Positions 1-11,255 of a stretch of DNA of 64,000 bases are shown here, piece after piece; position 1 is the stretch's first letter; every line of letters begins with the position of its first letter. Source of the DNA: Cerrena zonata (lineage: Eukaryota > Basidiomycota > Agaricomycetes > Polyporales > Cerrenaceae); assembly GCA_038087015.1 (NCBI GenBank), contig JASBNA010000013.1, positions 682,001-746,000 of the forward strand, in the 5' to 3' direction. The notes under the pieces were generated by a model. The model was not told the origin of the DNA. It was given only the letters and a program-made list of their open reading frames with translations, and did no database searches. A program made the translations under genes and the position numbers.

Positions 1-174
1 TTCACTTATTCAATTTGTTTAGTTAAACCCGTTTGTAGTTTATAATAGTGGTGAATTGTTGTTGAAACGAAGCTTGAAAAAGCAAAAGGTTCTTTTCAGT
101 TCTCAAAAAAAGAAAATTATTCATAAAGACCCGTACATTTTAAAAGACATGATTTCGACAAAAAAAAATTAAAA
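1..174. other. AT-rich window edge, no gene seen
   Basis: No coding frame is supported here. A T-run read on the minus strand (plus positions about 160-174) lies directly 3' of the tRNA-Asn gene and fits a Pol III terminator. Confidence 0.6.
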
Positions 175-248
175 CGACCTCGGAGAGGCTCGAACTCTCG
201 ATCTTGAGATTAACAGTCTCACGCCTTAGCCAACTTGGCCACGAAGTC
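175..248 (-). tRNA. tRNA-Asn (anticodon GTT)
   Basis: Read on the minus strand, a 74-base cloverleaf starts GACTTCG and closes with CGAGGTC plus discriminator G. All seven acceptor pairs form, one of them G-T. The anticodon loop is CTGTTAA, giving GTT. The D-arm and the T-arm (GTTCGAG) match the box A and box B of yeast tRNA-Asn. There is no intron. Confidence 0.97.
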
Positions 249-1169
249 GCTTTGTTGAAAACTTGCGCGTTTTTAGAGGTCCTTATGTGCTCCACTTTCA
301 TTGCGTTAAATTTGTTGTTAAAAAATAAAATTGTTTAAAATGGCTTTAAATCAAAGAATTATATGTTTTTTCATTGTGCCAGTGTAAATGGAGATAAAAA
401 CGATTATTTTTGTCGCAAAATAAAATGTGCATAGGATTTTATAAGAAATAATAAATTAAAAAATCTCACTTGTATACATAGAATTCAGGAAATAACCGAA
501 ATGGAATGATTTACTCCTCAATTCTTTTCTTTTTTGATCCTTCTTTTCTGAACTACTGGAAATCTATTCGATAAATGCTATGTTGCCCGATAAAAGGACT
601 TATAGTATATAATATTGCCTTTTTGATCGTATAAGCTATGGGATTTACTGTAACTACTTCTTCACATCCTTCAACTTATTGCCTGTTTTCCAAGACTAAA
701 AGGCCAGTTTCTATGGTTCTTCGATTGCAAAATTCAAAGCATGCACGAATTTTAGATATAGAAAGCATGCATTATTGTAGCTGCTGAAACTTGTTTCGAC
801 GAATTTTTTTGGTATTTCTAATTGCAAAATCAAGCGAGTTAAAAACGCCATAAACTTCAATTTGTTGAATATTGTTTCCTTGATATAAGGCTTTGATTCA
901 AAAACAAACTTGGTGCTTGCCAAAAAAAAAAAGGTTTTGCAAAAAATTGCAAAAAAAATAGAAAAGTAGCAAAATTTGAATAATTGACCTGAGATAATAC
1001 ATGAAGAGCCTGGCTAAAATATAAAATTCATTAAAGATGGGAAAAATTGACATAATAAAACAAAATGGAACTTTTAAAAATTAAAATTAAGAGACTATAA
1101 TTTACAAATATTTTTTTTTTTAAATCTATATAATTTAAGGCGAAGCATCTAAAGCTGAAATTAAAAGAA
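249..1169. other. Intergenic, tRNA-Asn 5' flank and SRM1 3' flank
   Basis: About 920 bases of AT-rich sequence. The only open stretch, on the minus strand near 711-923, has no ATG start and no recognisable product. At 919-960 there are A-runs preceded by TGC (the TGCAAAAAA motif discussed in the findings). I see nothing else. Confidence 0.6.
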
Positions 1170-2660
1170 TTATTCATCAATTTCTTCATATTTTTCTAAT
1201 CTGTCTTCTGCTTTATCTTCGTCAGTGATTTTAACACCACCACTAACAGAAAATTGACCACCAGCACCAATGAGTTGAATATCGTGGTATTTGGTGGCAG
1301 TATTAACGATTCTGGTTGGTTTTTCAACATCACCATCTAATGGACCTAAACCTGGAGCATAAGTATCACCAAAACCCCATGCATAGACCATACCATCATC
1401 AGTGATGGCAAAAGAATGATGAGAACCAGCACCAATAGCTTTAGCTTTAACTTTACTTTCTCTCTTACCAAAGTGAATAACAGTTGGAACTGGAACAGAT
1501 CTTTCCTTACCATGTTGATCTTTATAAGTGGATTCAGGTAATTCGTTTTTAGGAATACCAATTTCCTTCATATCATAACGACCCCATGCTAAAACAGTTC
1601 CATCAGAAGTTAAAGCTAAAGTATGATGCTCACCACATGCAAATTCAACAATGTTTCTATCAGATAAACTAGGAATAAGAGTAGGTTTAGTTATTAAAGA
1701 ACCATCTTCTAATTCCCCATTTGAATCAGTTAAAGCACATTGACCAAATTGATTTAATCCCCAAGCAAAGACTTTATCATTATGATCAATAGCGAAACAA
1801 TGGAAATCACCACTCGCAATATATTTGATATTATACAAACCAAATTGTTGTGGTTCTAAAGAGCTTAAACGGTGTCTTTCTAAGATACGACGACCTAATT
1901 GGTATTGTTGTCCATTACCCCAAGCATAAACAATTCCTTTAGAATCAAGAGCTAATAAGTGATCTTTACCAGCAACCAATTGAACAACATTGTGCAATTG
2001 AGTAATTTTCTTTGGAGTAACTTGTTTTTTAATATCTTTCAAAAAACCTAATTCACCTTCATTACAACGGAAGGTACCCCAAGCATAAACATCCCCATTA
2101 CTATATAAAACAGCACTCAAGTTATCAGTGGCTGCCAATTGAACAACTTTAACGTCATCGGCCAACTTGGGTAAATTTTCAACTAAACCTGGAGTAGCTT
2201 CAGCTTCATTCAAATCACCATCTTCATCTTCAGATTCATCTTGATCCATATCTTTCAAAACTTCTTTAGCTCCACTAGTATCTCTACCCAAAACCTTACT
2301 ATCATTAGTACCCCAAGACCAAACCCCATTATCAGAGTCTAATGCTAAAACATGCATACCACCAACGGCAAAATCAACTATACCTTTGTTACCAATTTTT
2401 TCACTGGTCAAATATGGATTCAATCTTGGTCTCTTGACCTCTTTGGTACTGGCACTAGGCCCTAAACCTAATTCACACATAGATCCAGTACCCCATACAA
2501 ATACATCCAAAGGTTGGGTCTTTGCTGACCTAAATTCGTTAACATCTGGTAACTTTGAATATGAATGTAAAATAAAAGATGAGGTAGCTGCTGATTTGGT
2601 TCTTTTGGCTCCGTTTGCTTGAGGTGAATCCTCTTTTCTCTTTCTTTGCAATGCCACCAT
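1170..2660 (-). CDS. SRM1: RCC1-family Ran guanine-nucleotide exchange factor
   Basis: This is a 496-residue protein of the RCC1 family, the chromatin-bound nucleotide exchange factor for the small GTPase Ran (Gsp1) that sets up the nuclear RanGTP gradient. A basic, KR-rich N-terminus (residues 5-23) looks like a nuclear localisation signal. It is followed by seven RCC1 propeller blades, recognisable by repeated aromatic-AWG motifs: VFVWGTG near 53, VWSWGTN, VYAWGTF, VYAWGNG, VFAWGLN, VLAWGRY and VYAWGFG near 430. An acidic insert (residues about 137-155) interrupts blade 2-3, as in yeast homologues. The length is close to S. cerevisiae Srm1 (482). The ATG is at 2660 on the minus strand and the frame is uninterrupted. 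No intron is evident. Confidence 0.95.
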   Translation of the reverse strand: MVALQRKRKEDSPQANGAKRTKSAATSSFILHSYSKLPDVNEFRSAKTQPLDVFVWGTGSMCELGLGPSASTKEVKRPRLNPYLTSEKIGNKGIVDFAVGGMHVLALDSDNGVWSWGTNDSKVLGRDTSGAKEVLKDMDQDESEDEDGDLNEAEATPGLVENLPKLADDVKVVQLAATDNLSAVLYSNGDVYAWGTFRCNEGELGFLKDIKKQVTPKKITQLHNVVQLVAGKDHLLALDSKGIVYAWGNGQQYQLGRRILERHRLSSLEPQQFGLYNIKYIASGDFHCFAIDHNDKVFAWGLNQFGQCALTDSNGELEDGSLITKPTLIPSLSDRNIVEFACGEHHTLALTSDGTVLAWGRYDMKEIGIPKNELPESTYKDQHGKERSVPVPTVIHFGKRESKVKAKAIGAGSHHSFAITDDGMVYAWGFGDTYAPGLGPLDGDVEKPTRIVNTATKYHDIQLIGAGGQFSVSGGVKITDEDKAEDRLEKYEEIDE

Positions 2661-3044
2661 GTTTCTGATCCAATACTATGCTAGTTCGATATGAATTTCT
2701 GCAATATAATCTCCTGATATAGTATCTATTAACGAAAATTGGGTGATGATATGATCATTTATGTCTTGAAATCGAACAAAACATTTTTTCTTTTCAGCTC
2801 CGTACTGCACAAAAGAAGAAAAAAGGCACGGGTGTTTTGCTACTGTTTATATGATTTTTTTATATTTGTATGATTTTATATATTTATATGATTTTATATA
2901 ATTGGGTATTATTAAATGAATTAGAAGAAAACAAGAATGGGAAACACTCGGGGTGAAATATCAAAGCGAGTGGTTTTCAGGAAATGAAAAGGGGTAGATC
3001 AAAAGTAAAGTAATATAAAGTAAGTAGAAGTGAAAAGGAAGAGA
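2661..3044. other. SRM1 promoter and CHS1 3' flank
   Basis: This 384-base spacer between two minus-strand genes holds the SRM1 upstream region. It contains repeated TATATTTATATGATTTT-like blocks at about 2853-2903 that look like a short degenerate AT repeat. No gene is seen. Confidence 0.5.
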
Positions 3045-6000
3045 CTAGACAGATTTATCTTGTGGTTCGTTTAAAAGGTTATCTGTTGGAGAAGCATAGC
3101 CTTTCTTTTTATGTAAGAATTTATGTTTATATTCCACGAGGAATCTAGCGTAGTTCATGATAAGATAACCAAAGGAACCAATGGCTCTGAATAAAGCTAA
3201 AACAGCAACCATCCATAAGATGAAGGCCAAATATAAGTTCTTTTTGGTTTCACCGGCAGAATAAACTTGTAACATAGTCATAATAAAGATCAAGTTTGAC
3301 ATCAACCAAATTAAAACCACTCTAGTACGAACGTCTTTAGCATAATCTTCACCTTCCATTTGGAATTCAGGAGTGACAGCTTCAGAAACTTTTCTATTAG
3401 CTCTTTTAGTTCTAATATTATATAAAGTTTCGAGATAAACTTCATCGACATTAACATCGACAACAACAGCATAATCACCTTCATCACTTTTTTGAATTGT
3501 ATACTTGTCTTTTTTATCATCTTCAGGATTATTATCACCTTTTGTACCCCAAGAAACATCATGAGTATTACAAAATGCAAAAATTTGTAAAGTACAGGTA
3601 TAGGAAGGAATCATCAAGAAGTATTGTACTGAACAAGTAAGCATGTGCCATGGATCCAAATACAAAATGGACATTAATGTATAAAGACCATAAGTTGACA
3701 ATAAGGAAACAACAATACTAACAAAGACATAGGTTGAAGAATCTCCCATACCAAAACTTTTGATACTATTGAAAACGAAAAAGAAACCAACAATCAATGC
3801 ATATAATGCACATACTGTCAATAATATAATCAATGTTTTAAATATTGTTCTTGAGGCTTGTGGTCTATTACCAATTGAAACGATAAATAAGGATGTTAGA
3901 CAACAAATACAAAGATAATTAAAAATTGTGAAAATCCAAAAACCACCATTATGACCAATATGTTTAGTTGAAATTAAAGAACCAGTTAAAAAGTAAAAAG
4001 TTAAATAGAAATTACTCAAGGAGAAGAATGAAAAGACAAGGGTGAAAAATTGGTACATAAATTCAACAGTTAACCAAAACTTTCTCATAAAAGAGTGATT
4101 TGTATTCCAAATTCTTCCACCATGACGTAAAGAATATAAAGCTGCAAAAAATGCACCATTAATCCAACGTCTTCTTTGAGATAAAAATTCAGCAATACTT
4201 TCAGGAACATCAGTTTCACCAGTAGCCAGTTTGACAAATTTAAGAACCCAATTTTCATTTTTTTTAGCAACTAATTCCCAACATAAAATTCTATCTTCTG
4301 CTAAATACATATTTGCTTCGAAAAAATTAGTTTTACTATTAGTTTTTTCATTCCTTTTGAGCACTCAATAAATCTTCACCTTTGAAATAAGAAGCTAATG
4401 GACCAGTACCATCTTCATGATTTTTCAAAGCAATATATCTATAAGCAGATAAAGCCCCTGGTAAAACTGAAATATAACCGAAAAGAGATTCTAAAGGTTT
4501 ATCAAGAATATTCGACATTTTATATTCAAAATTTTGTGAAGCAACTAATGGATTAGTTAAATTAAGCCAACCTTTACCTTTCATAGCTTTAATTTCACCA
4601 GCAGCACCAGCAACGTTTGAATCTCTATCAAAAGCTTTCCATAAATTATAAATTGCATTATCATCAGGTTTAGTACCAACATCTAGTAAAACAACCACGT
4701 TTGGATCTAAAATTGGACAAAATGCATTAAATAACCATCTATGAGAATTAATTTTCTTTTGATTACTTTCTTTTAAACAAAATAAGACTTGAACTGGACA
4801 TAAAGATCTTTCACTACCTTTAAATTTTAAATTTTCATCAATTGAAATTTGAGTAGTATATTCAAATAAATGAGCCTTAACTTTTTGATCATTAACATAA
4901 GGTCTAGCTAAATTTTCTTGATAACAACCAGTTGCAGTTAATAATTGTAAAACTGATTCATTAACTTTATTTCTACCATCAGCAACAACAATAACTTGAA
5001 CTTTTTTCCAAGAATCTCTACCCCAAGCAGTGGATCTTGGTCTTTTAACAAGATTTGCAACATTTTTCATAACTCCATGCATAGTTCTAGCAAAAGCAAA
5101 TTCATCTTCATTATACATGGTAACACAAACTACAATTTCAGTTTCACGGCCATATTTAGCAGCTCTTAAACTAAAACCTTCACCAATATATTCATCAGGT
5201 TCACAAGTACAAGCAGTATAAGTCATATTTGTAAATTCACCATGTTCAGATTCAGTTTTAGTAAGAAATTGTTTTAATTTATCAGGAATTGGATTTTCTA
5301 AAACTAAATTACCAGTTTTACCACCAACCTAATCTAACTTTACGTTTAGGTAACTGTTTTAGCTCTATGAGGAACATATTCATTATCAATATTATCCATC
5401 ATATTACGATCAATATCACTAGATCTATCACTGAAAGTACCACCGGGAATAGACTCAACATAATCATCATCAGCATAAGAGTCTCTAGCATAAGTATTAC
5501 CAGAAATGGTTGAAGCTGCTTCAAATTCTTTTTGGTAAGAATCATAATCATAATCATCTTTAGCAATGGCAACTCTTTTTTCTTCTCTTGAATCATTAAG
5601 GGCAGTGGTAGCATCATCATCGTCCTCATGTTCATCATCATCGTAAGGATTAGCTTCAGCATAAGTTCTTGGAGAAAAAATTGGTTGAGGAGGCTCTAAA
5701 ACTCGATCACTTCTAGAAGAACTATGAATAGATCTTGCGCCACCACCGTACAGAGAACCGAAAACTGAATTATTCAAATCAGCAGCCGGTATTAAATATG
5801 CCGGGGTTATTACCGTAACGAGAACCAGCAACTGAACCTTGATAAGCGGAACGTCTTGGAGAACCAGAGAAAAAATCGCTATCATCATCAAGATCATCAC
5901 TCATGAGCATTTCGGTTTGTTTTTGTCTTCTTGGTGATTCTCTCGAAGTGAATTGAGCTCTTGGAGTGGAATCAGAAGTATCAGTAATAGAGGGGCTGAA

Positions 6001-6294
6001 TTGCAAATTTGGAGTTGAGTCAAGAAGATGAGCACTTGGATTTCTTCCATGGGCTCTAGAACTTCTAGAGAAGATATTTGGAGACTGTTTTGGCTGTTGT
6101 CTTTGCTGTTGAGGACGTTGTTGGGTTGATTGTGGGAAAGCCATGAAGTTTGATTCTTCATCTTCTTCGTCATCGAGATCTATTTGGTAAAATTTTTTGG
6201 GAGAAGAACGGTCACTAGTGAAAGCGGTTCTTGGTAAGGAGGGATGTCCTTCATCTTGATCCCTGAAAGGACCATCATCAAAGGGATTAGACAT
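3045..6294 (-). CDS. CHS1: Class I/II chitin synthase (four apparent frameshifts)
   Basis: This is a plasma-membrane glycosyltransferase that makes chitin from UDP-GlcNAc, closest to the S. cerevisiae Chs2 / C. albicans Chs1 type that builds the septum. From the N-terminus there is a low-complexity Asp/Gln-rich region (start MSNPFDDG at 6294), then the catalytic domain with [18 protein letters not shown], the GEDL region, [10 protein letters not shown] and the diagnostic QRRRW. About seven C-terminal membrane segments follow, with the [11 protein letters not shown] loop. The coding sequence is split over several frames. The shifts fall near 5795-5806 (C-run), 5342-5350, 5320-5330 (T pair) and 4352-4358 (G pair). 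Each is repaired by removing one base, giving about 1,081 residues, normal for the family. I read them as consensus errors. A real pseudogene is less likely because the gene is normally essential. The assignment to CHS1 rather than a class I paralogue is from general similarity. Confidence 0.88.
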
Positions 6295-6792
6295 ATCTCT
6301 TGAATGATACACTTAAAAGAAGTAGTTTTCAAAGAAAAGATTCTTATTAGGATAAAATAAGTTTTTTATAATTAAACTAAACAAGTAATATAGAAACGCA
6401 AGATTCACCCCGTAAGCCTGAAGCAGTTAAGAACAATTGAAATAAAACTTGAAACTGAAAAAAATAAACAAAAACTAATTATATTAAATCAATTACTAGT
6501 TGACATTGCAATATCACCTTTGGATGATTCTGCCTATTCTTGTACCATTGCTACACAATCACCAACCGCTCTTCTCATCTGCCTGGTGAGCGGGCCTGCT
6601 GTTTACCTTTTGCTTGCTTCAAGTAGTGGGTCTTTGTTTGTTTTGTTTATTCTGTTTACTACTTAATGCTTTGTGAAGTTGAAGTTGTGAAAAATTCATC
6701 ACCAAAAAAGTAACTCGATTGGTGCAAAACATAAATAATGCCCTAATTTTAAGGACCCGTGCACCACATAGAATAGTAAGACTACTAATAAG
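6295..6792. other. CHS1 promoter region
   Basis: About 500 bases between the CHS1 start and the 3' end of the U-box gene, both on the minus strand. A slightly GC-richer block at 6560-6605 stands out, but no gene or clear repeat is seen. Confidence 0.5.
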
Positions 6793-7680
6793 CTAGCTAA
6801 TTCTATTGGACTCGATATACTCGTCCACACAGCTTTTCAAGCAGAGGTTGGGGTAGCATTGCTTCTTTGTTAGGTGTTCTCTGGTGAAAGGGTCGGTTTG
6901 GGATTTTTCAAGGTGGTTCCAGAGCCAGGATTTTTCATAGGACTGGCCCGAGGGAGTGATGACCGGGTCCATGAATAAAGTAAAAGATATTGGGTCACAT
7001 AGATGGTCGGGATGATCGTCTATTGGGGGTTTGACCAAGGCATGGTTATGGTTGTTTTCGAAGACCGCCACCAAATCCTTGATATCCTTATTGTATTTGA
7101 GAGATAAGTTTGTGGTTGCATAATCAAAGGATTTTTTATCCAATTTTTTCAAGTCATATTCATCTAGTTGTTTGTGATAATCATGTTCAACGTATTGAAC
7201 GAGTCTCTGGAAGAGCCCATGGCAACTGAGCACACTGTCTTTCAATCTTTCATCAACTATTTTATGTTTCACTTCCAAGATACTTAAGTAGATATCTCGA
7301 GGCAAAATGTATGCTTTCTGGTATCTCCCCAGGTAATTGAGAGACTTTTCGTATACTTTGTAAAGAGATTTCAATCCGATATCTGGAGTTTGGTCCCCGT
7401 AAACTTTTTCTAATGCTTGGAGATATAGTGCATCCAAGTTTTCATGATCGATTTTCAAGGCCGACTCCAAATCACCCAGGATCTTCTTCCACTTCACCGC
7501 TCCAATACTCTCGGGGTCGGTCCCGCCACTTGAGTAGCTGTAGTAACTGGCTTTGGCTCGAGTCGAATATAGTATCGACGAGGGTTTATTTGAATTTTTC
7601 AACGCTAGCGAATAGAAATTTATGGCCTTGACGTAATCTCCTTCTTTGAAACTTTCAATTCCCTTTTCAACAAAACTCAT
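6793..7680 (-). CDS. CHIP-like TPR and U-box E3 ubiquitin ligase
   Basis: This 295-residue protein has the domain order of CHIP/STUB1, the E3 ligase that ubiquitinates Hsp70/Hsp90 clients. Residues about 1-110 form TPR-like helices, with FKEGDYVKAINFYSLAL typical of a TPR. A helical linker follows. A C-terminal U-box spans about 220-290: CDPISFTLFMDPVITPSGQ, then the DPFTREHL segment and the conserved hydrophobic C-terminal helix. There is no zinc-binding RING cysteine set, as expected for a U-box. The first in-frame ATG is at 7680; an upstream in-frame TTG is not used as a start here. S. cerevisiae, to my knowledge, has no CHIP orthologue. The gene is divergent from the large unknown gene at 7894. 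The ligase role is inferred from the domains. Confidence 0.82.
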   Translation of the reverse strand: MSFVEKGIESFKEGDYVKAINFYSLALKNSNKPSSILYSTRAKASYYSYSSGGTDPESIGAVKWKKILGDLESALKIDHENLDALYLQALEKVYGDQTPDIGLKSLYKVYEKSLNYLGRYQKAYILPRDIYLSILEVKHKIVDERLKDSVLSCHGLFQRLVQYVEHDYHKQLDEYDLKKLDKKSFDYATTNLSLKYNKDIKDLVAVFENNHNHALVKPPIDDHPDHLCDPISFTLFMDPVITPSGQSYEKSWLWNHLEKSQTDPFTREHLTKKQCYPNLCLKSCVDEYIESNRIS

Positions 7681-7893
7681 ATTGACCAATGCTAGTCTCA
7701 GTATCCGTATACCTACGCCAATGGCTTAAGAGGTGTTCAGTTTGAAGACAACAACGAAAAAAAAATTTTTGGTTGATTCTGCGCTAACAAATCAAAAAAA
7801 AAAAAAAAAAAAAATAATAATAATACCGAAATAATTAGGGAACAGATAATACTAGTACAACCCTTTCTCCAGCTTATCACTGCCTCCGCTTCG
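7681..7893. promoter_or_regulatory. Shared divergent promoter with a 21-base A-tract
   Basis: This 213-base spacer separates two divergent genes. It contains a perfect A-run at 7794-7814 followed by TAATAATAATA, a likely nucleosome-excluding element for both genes. Confidence 0.5.
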
Positions 7894-10359
7894 ATGGAAG
7901 CACGAAGACACTCTTACGAAATAAGATCCAATGACAGGACTATGGAGAATCCAGGCTCGACTAACAGAAACTCCACGCCCATGAACCCAGCCACGTCCCC
8001 AAATCAAGACAATAATACCGACTTTTATTCCCATGCAAACGATAGCTCCTTTTCGACCAATACCTTGGCCTATACTAGCACCAACAACGAGAACACCGGG
8101 CCCGCGGCGCTGGTGGCAAGCGTTGGGTTCAACACGTTGAAGAAACAGAGTACAAATGCCTCGTCTGCTTCGAGTATCAATACCTTGAATGTCAGGTCAA
8201 ATCCTTTGGTGAGGTTTTTCACCAAGAATCGGTCGACTTCTACGATAAATCAGCAGCAGCAGCAGCAGCAGCAACAACAACAACAACAACAACAACAGCA
8301 GCAGCAGCAACAATACCTACAACCGATTAAATTTAATGATGATAGCTTCATCTACACCCACGGGAATAACAGTCAAGACACGTCTCTCGATCCCAGCTAC
8401 ATAGATTCTACAGCTACTCTCACTCGCAGCCACTCTGCCGGATCAGGGTCAGGGTCAGGGTCAGGGTCTGCTTCTATTTCGGCGTCAGGATCAAGCTCGG
8501 GCATTGCATCGTCGGACCCCAATAACGATAGCTCTCGTAAAAACTCATCGCAACAATTATTCAAGTTATCAAAGAAGAACATGAACAAGTTGAGGTTTTC
8601 GAATAAATCAACCAACAGTAAACCGGAGTTGAATATTCAAACCAGTGGTCATCATGGCTTGAAAGTTCCCAAAAAAATCTTGACTGATCCCCTGTTGGAA
8701 GAAAATTTGAATCCAAACTCCAAATTGTCGTCTAATAGGAAACCTTCGGTCAATTCTCCAGTGACAACAACTTTCCATAACTTATTTCATAGATCGCATA
8801 GTCACACTCAGATGAATAATGACCCACCAACTTTGAATCCATTAAATGACGAAGGGGTTCTAGCTCCTAACCAATCAATAAGCAGTAATCCCAACAGAAC
8901 TGCAGTGGGACTATCTTCCAATAGTTCGAATTCATTTATCTCTGATATTTCATTTGCCATGATTTATAATTTTACCGATCCTGATTACTCGGTTGAAAAC
9001 ATCGAAAATAATGAACATACTTCATTTCTTGATATTCATAGAAAATTAATGGTTCCCACGGATCAATTTCTACTGTATAAACTTCATAAGCATCATAATA
9101 ATGAAGTAGGGTTGGGTATATCAAACGATGGTGAATCAAATAACGATGAATATTTCGAAAGATATTTAATTGACTTTGGGAAAAGTAATGCTAAATTTTT
9201 CACTAATTTATTAACAATTACTAGTCCTTTGTTTTTACCTTCCCAACAAAAACGGTTACTGAATGGGAAAGTCCATCCTAATTTAGCAATGTCAATTGAA
9301 GACGTTGCAAACTTTATTAAAATTAACTACATAAATGATAATTTAAACTCTGTTACTACCCCGGCCGGACCGATCATTCTATCAGATACCGAAAACAAAT
9401 CACCTGGTAAAAGAGAAAAATTGAAAAAACTATCGAGCTCAAAATATAATACTAGTCAATCATTCAATGCTTTCCCCCTTATTGATAAATTTTCCGAAGA
9501 TCATTTGGATGACTTTAAAATTAGAGAAATATCCCAGGATTTACTTACATTTTTTTATAGATGCATGATTATGTTCCAAAAAGATTATCAAGCTCAAGCC
9601 AGACAACAAGCACCAAGGAAAACAAGTACCATAACTAACTATAGTAGTATAGATGAGTACAGAATTCCTCAATTTGAACAAATCGAATCACTAGAAAAAG
9701 AATGGGAAATTATTAGCCAACAGTGGTCTTACTTCAATAATACCATCCGTTTTAATATCCTTAATATGTTCTATCCACTCCAAAGCTATATTTACAATGT
9801 CTCGATCCAAAGATATAACACCGATCCTCAAAATTCCTTTGATATCGAAATTGAAAATATCTTACTCCTTGCATTCAGAGACGTCATCATCTTGCCAGTG
9901 CTAATGGCCCGGAAAAAAATCTACGAGGACTTCAAACACCAACAATTATCACAGCAACAGGCTCCAACCTCTACCTCGTCTTCTATCCAGCACCAGAATT
10001 CCATCATAGAAGATGAACAATACGCACAGAAACTGAACTACCCTAATGGTTTCCCAATGCAATCGTCTGCGTCTTCAATATCCTTCTCTCCCTACGATTC
10101 CTCCCACCATAAGTTGCGAGCCACTCCTTCAAGCAGCAGACAACATGCCTCCAGCTATACAAACCGAGACTTGGACAGACTCAAAACGAAGGAGAAGAAA
10201 ATCTTCCAGAAAGACGATGGCCGATTATCTCGAAATATAATCAACTGTTTTGGGGTCATTGTGTCTCATTCTTACGGCGAGTCTGGTAATACAGACGGAG
10301 AACAACACATCCGTGACTCGATCTTCAACGACGCCTTCACCTGGATCACCAACATATAG
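7894..10359 (+). CDS. Large conserved-looking fungal protein, function unknown
   Basis: I do not recognise this 821-residue protein. The N-terminal 300 residues are low complexity: Asn/Ser/Thr-rich, with a 21-residue glutamine tract (120-140), a Gly-Ser repeat (about residues 183-192) and basic patches such as KKNMNKLRF. From about residue 345 there is ordered, helical-looking sequence. It includes LLTITSPLFLPSQQKRLL and a segment around EQIESLEKEWEIISQQW, and ends near residue 680. A second disordered stretch and a short conserved-looking tail (FNDAFTWITNI) complete it. There are no membrane segments and no signal peptide. The overall plan, a long disordered head with a helical core, fits a signalling or trafficking scaffold, but that is only an impression. 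The ATG at 7894 is the first in frame. Confidence 0.75.
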   Translation: MEARRHSYEIRSNDRTMENPGSTNRNSTPMNPATSPNQDNNTDFYSHANDSSFSTNTLAYTSTNNENTGPAALVASVGFNTLKKQSTNASSASSINTLNVRSNPLVRFFTKNRSTSTINQQQQQQQQQQQQQQQQQQQQQYLQPIKFNDDSFIYTHGNNSQDTSLDPSYIDSTATLTRSHSAGSGSGSGSGSASISASGSSSGIASSDPNNDSSRKNSSQQLFKLSKKNMNKLRFSNKSTNSKPELNIQTSGHHGLKVPKKILTDPLLEENLNPNSKLSSNRKPSVNSPVTTTFHNLFHRSHSHTQMNNDPPTLNPLNDEGVLAPNQSISSNPNRTAVGLSSNSSNSFISDISFAMIYNFTDPDYSVENIENNEHTSFLDIHRKLMVPTDQFLLYKLHKHHNNEVGLGISNDGESNNDEYFERYLIDFGKSNAKFFTNLLTITSPLFLPSQQKRLLNGKVHPNLAMSIEDVANFIKINYINDNLNSVTTPAGPIILSDTENKSPGKREKLKKLSSSKYNTSQSFNAFPLIDKFSEDHLDDFKIREISQDLLTFFYRCMIMFQKDYQAQARQQAPRKTSTITNYSSIDEYRIPQFEQIESLEKEWEIISQQWSYFNNTIRFNILNMFYPLQSYIYNVSIQRYNTDPQNSFDIEIENILLLAFRDVIILPVLMARKKIYEDFKHQQLSQQQAPTSTSSSIQHQNSIIEDEQYAQKLNYPNGFPMQSSASSISFSPYDSSHHKLRATPSSSRQHASSYTNRDLDRLKTKEKKIFQKDDGRLSRNIINCFGVIVSHSYGESGNTDGEQHIRDSIFNDAFTWITNI
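8251..8313 (+). repeat. CAG/CAA tract encoding 21 glutamines
   Basis: Twenty-one consecutive CAG or CAA codons, in frame within the unknown gene at 7894. The mixed codons reduce slippage, but the tract is a likely length polymorphism. Confidence 0.95.
8440..8469 (+). repeat. Hexanucleotide GGGTCA repeat encoding Gly-Ser
   Basis: Five tandem six-base units (GGATCA, then GGGTCA copies, then GGGTCT) encode a (Gly-Ser)5 linker inside the same gene. Confidence 0.9.
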
Positions 10360-10583
10360 CACTACACCTCTATTTTGTACATAGAATATATGTATTGAGT
10401 CTCAAGTCTGTAAAGTAAATCGCAAAAACGACTGGGAAACGCGTCGCTTTGAATTTTTTTTTTATTGAAAAAAAAACGAATAACACTTCTTTATCAAACT
10501 TTTAAGTTACCCAAGTCATCTTATAAGTTGATTTAGCACTCTCTAGCGATACTCTTATATAGTGGCAGGAAGAAATAGCGGAA

Positions 10584-11255
10584 ATGGTTTTGCCTGCTCA
10601 TTTGAAAAACAATTTGATGCCCTCAGAGATCAAGTTTATTGCCGAAAATGAGCTCATTACAATTTTACCCAGATACTCGATGAAAAAGATTGAATTGATA
10701 GGAGTATGTTTGATTTGATTACAGAAACGGACTGAGAAGATACTAACCAAGATATAGACTACTATTCCAGCGTTACGAGGTATGAGAAGAGAACGAGTTC
10801 CGATTTGGGTGGCTCTCATTTTGAAATCACAAGATAAGTGTAATATCGTGCCACCAGAATGGATGAATGTAGCTTATTTGAAAGAAAAGTATGAAGACGA
10901 ATTGAAAACTCCGTATAGGTTCAGTGACTTACCAAGTAACTGGATTGAAGTTTCCAAAATTTTGCTTACCAAAGCTGCTGACGATTTAGCTGATCCGTCA
11001 CACCAATTACGGTCGATAATCCAAGACTTACGTGAAATCAGACTTGTTAAATCCCGCAGAGGCTTGAAAGAGTTGAATGAATCGAATATCGAGTTGCTTG
11101 GGTTGTCACTGCTTGAAATCAATGAATTACGTCCGTTTGTCCTTACGGTCATGAACAAACTAAGACAACTCCACGATACCGTGAAACCAGAGGATGACTC
11201 TACAAACGCAAACAACTACGAAGACTCGGACGAGGACGAAGATATGGATAACTAA
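10584..11255 (+). CDS. PSF2: GINS complex subunit Psf2 (one intron)
   Basis: Psf2 is one of four subunits of the GINS complex, which joins Cdc45 and Mcm2-7 to form the replicative helicase. Exon 1 (10584-10703) encodes MVLPAHLKNNLMPSEIKF, matching the MSLPAHLQ start of S. cerevisiae Psf2. Exon 2 runs 10758-11255. The spliced product is 205 residues (S. cerevisiae 213) and contains the family signature LREIRLVKSRRGLKELNES and SLLEINELRPF. The acidic tail ends in EDEDMDN. The intron has GTATGT, TACTAAC and TAG, and splicing keeps the frame. The plus-strand block PSF2-ARG2-IZH-DUF218 is tightly packed. Confidence 0.96.
10704..10757 (+). other. PSF2 spliceosomal intron, 54 bases
   Basis: The 5' site is GTATGT at 10704, the branch point TACTAAC at 10740-10746 and the acceptor TAG at 10755-10757. 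The length of 54 bases is near the minimum for yeasts of this group. Confidence 0.95.

Noticed and set aside
3045..6294. CHS1 as a pseudogene
   Set aside because: All four shifts are single-base changes in short runs and the corrected protein has every family motif; other essential or conserved genes in the window show the same kind of error.
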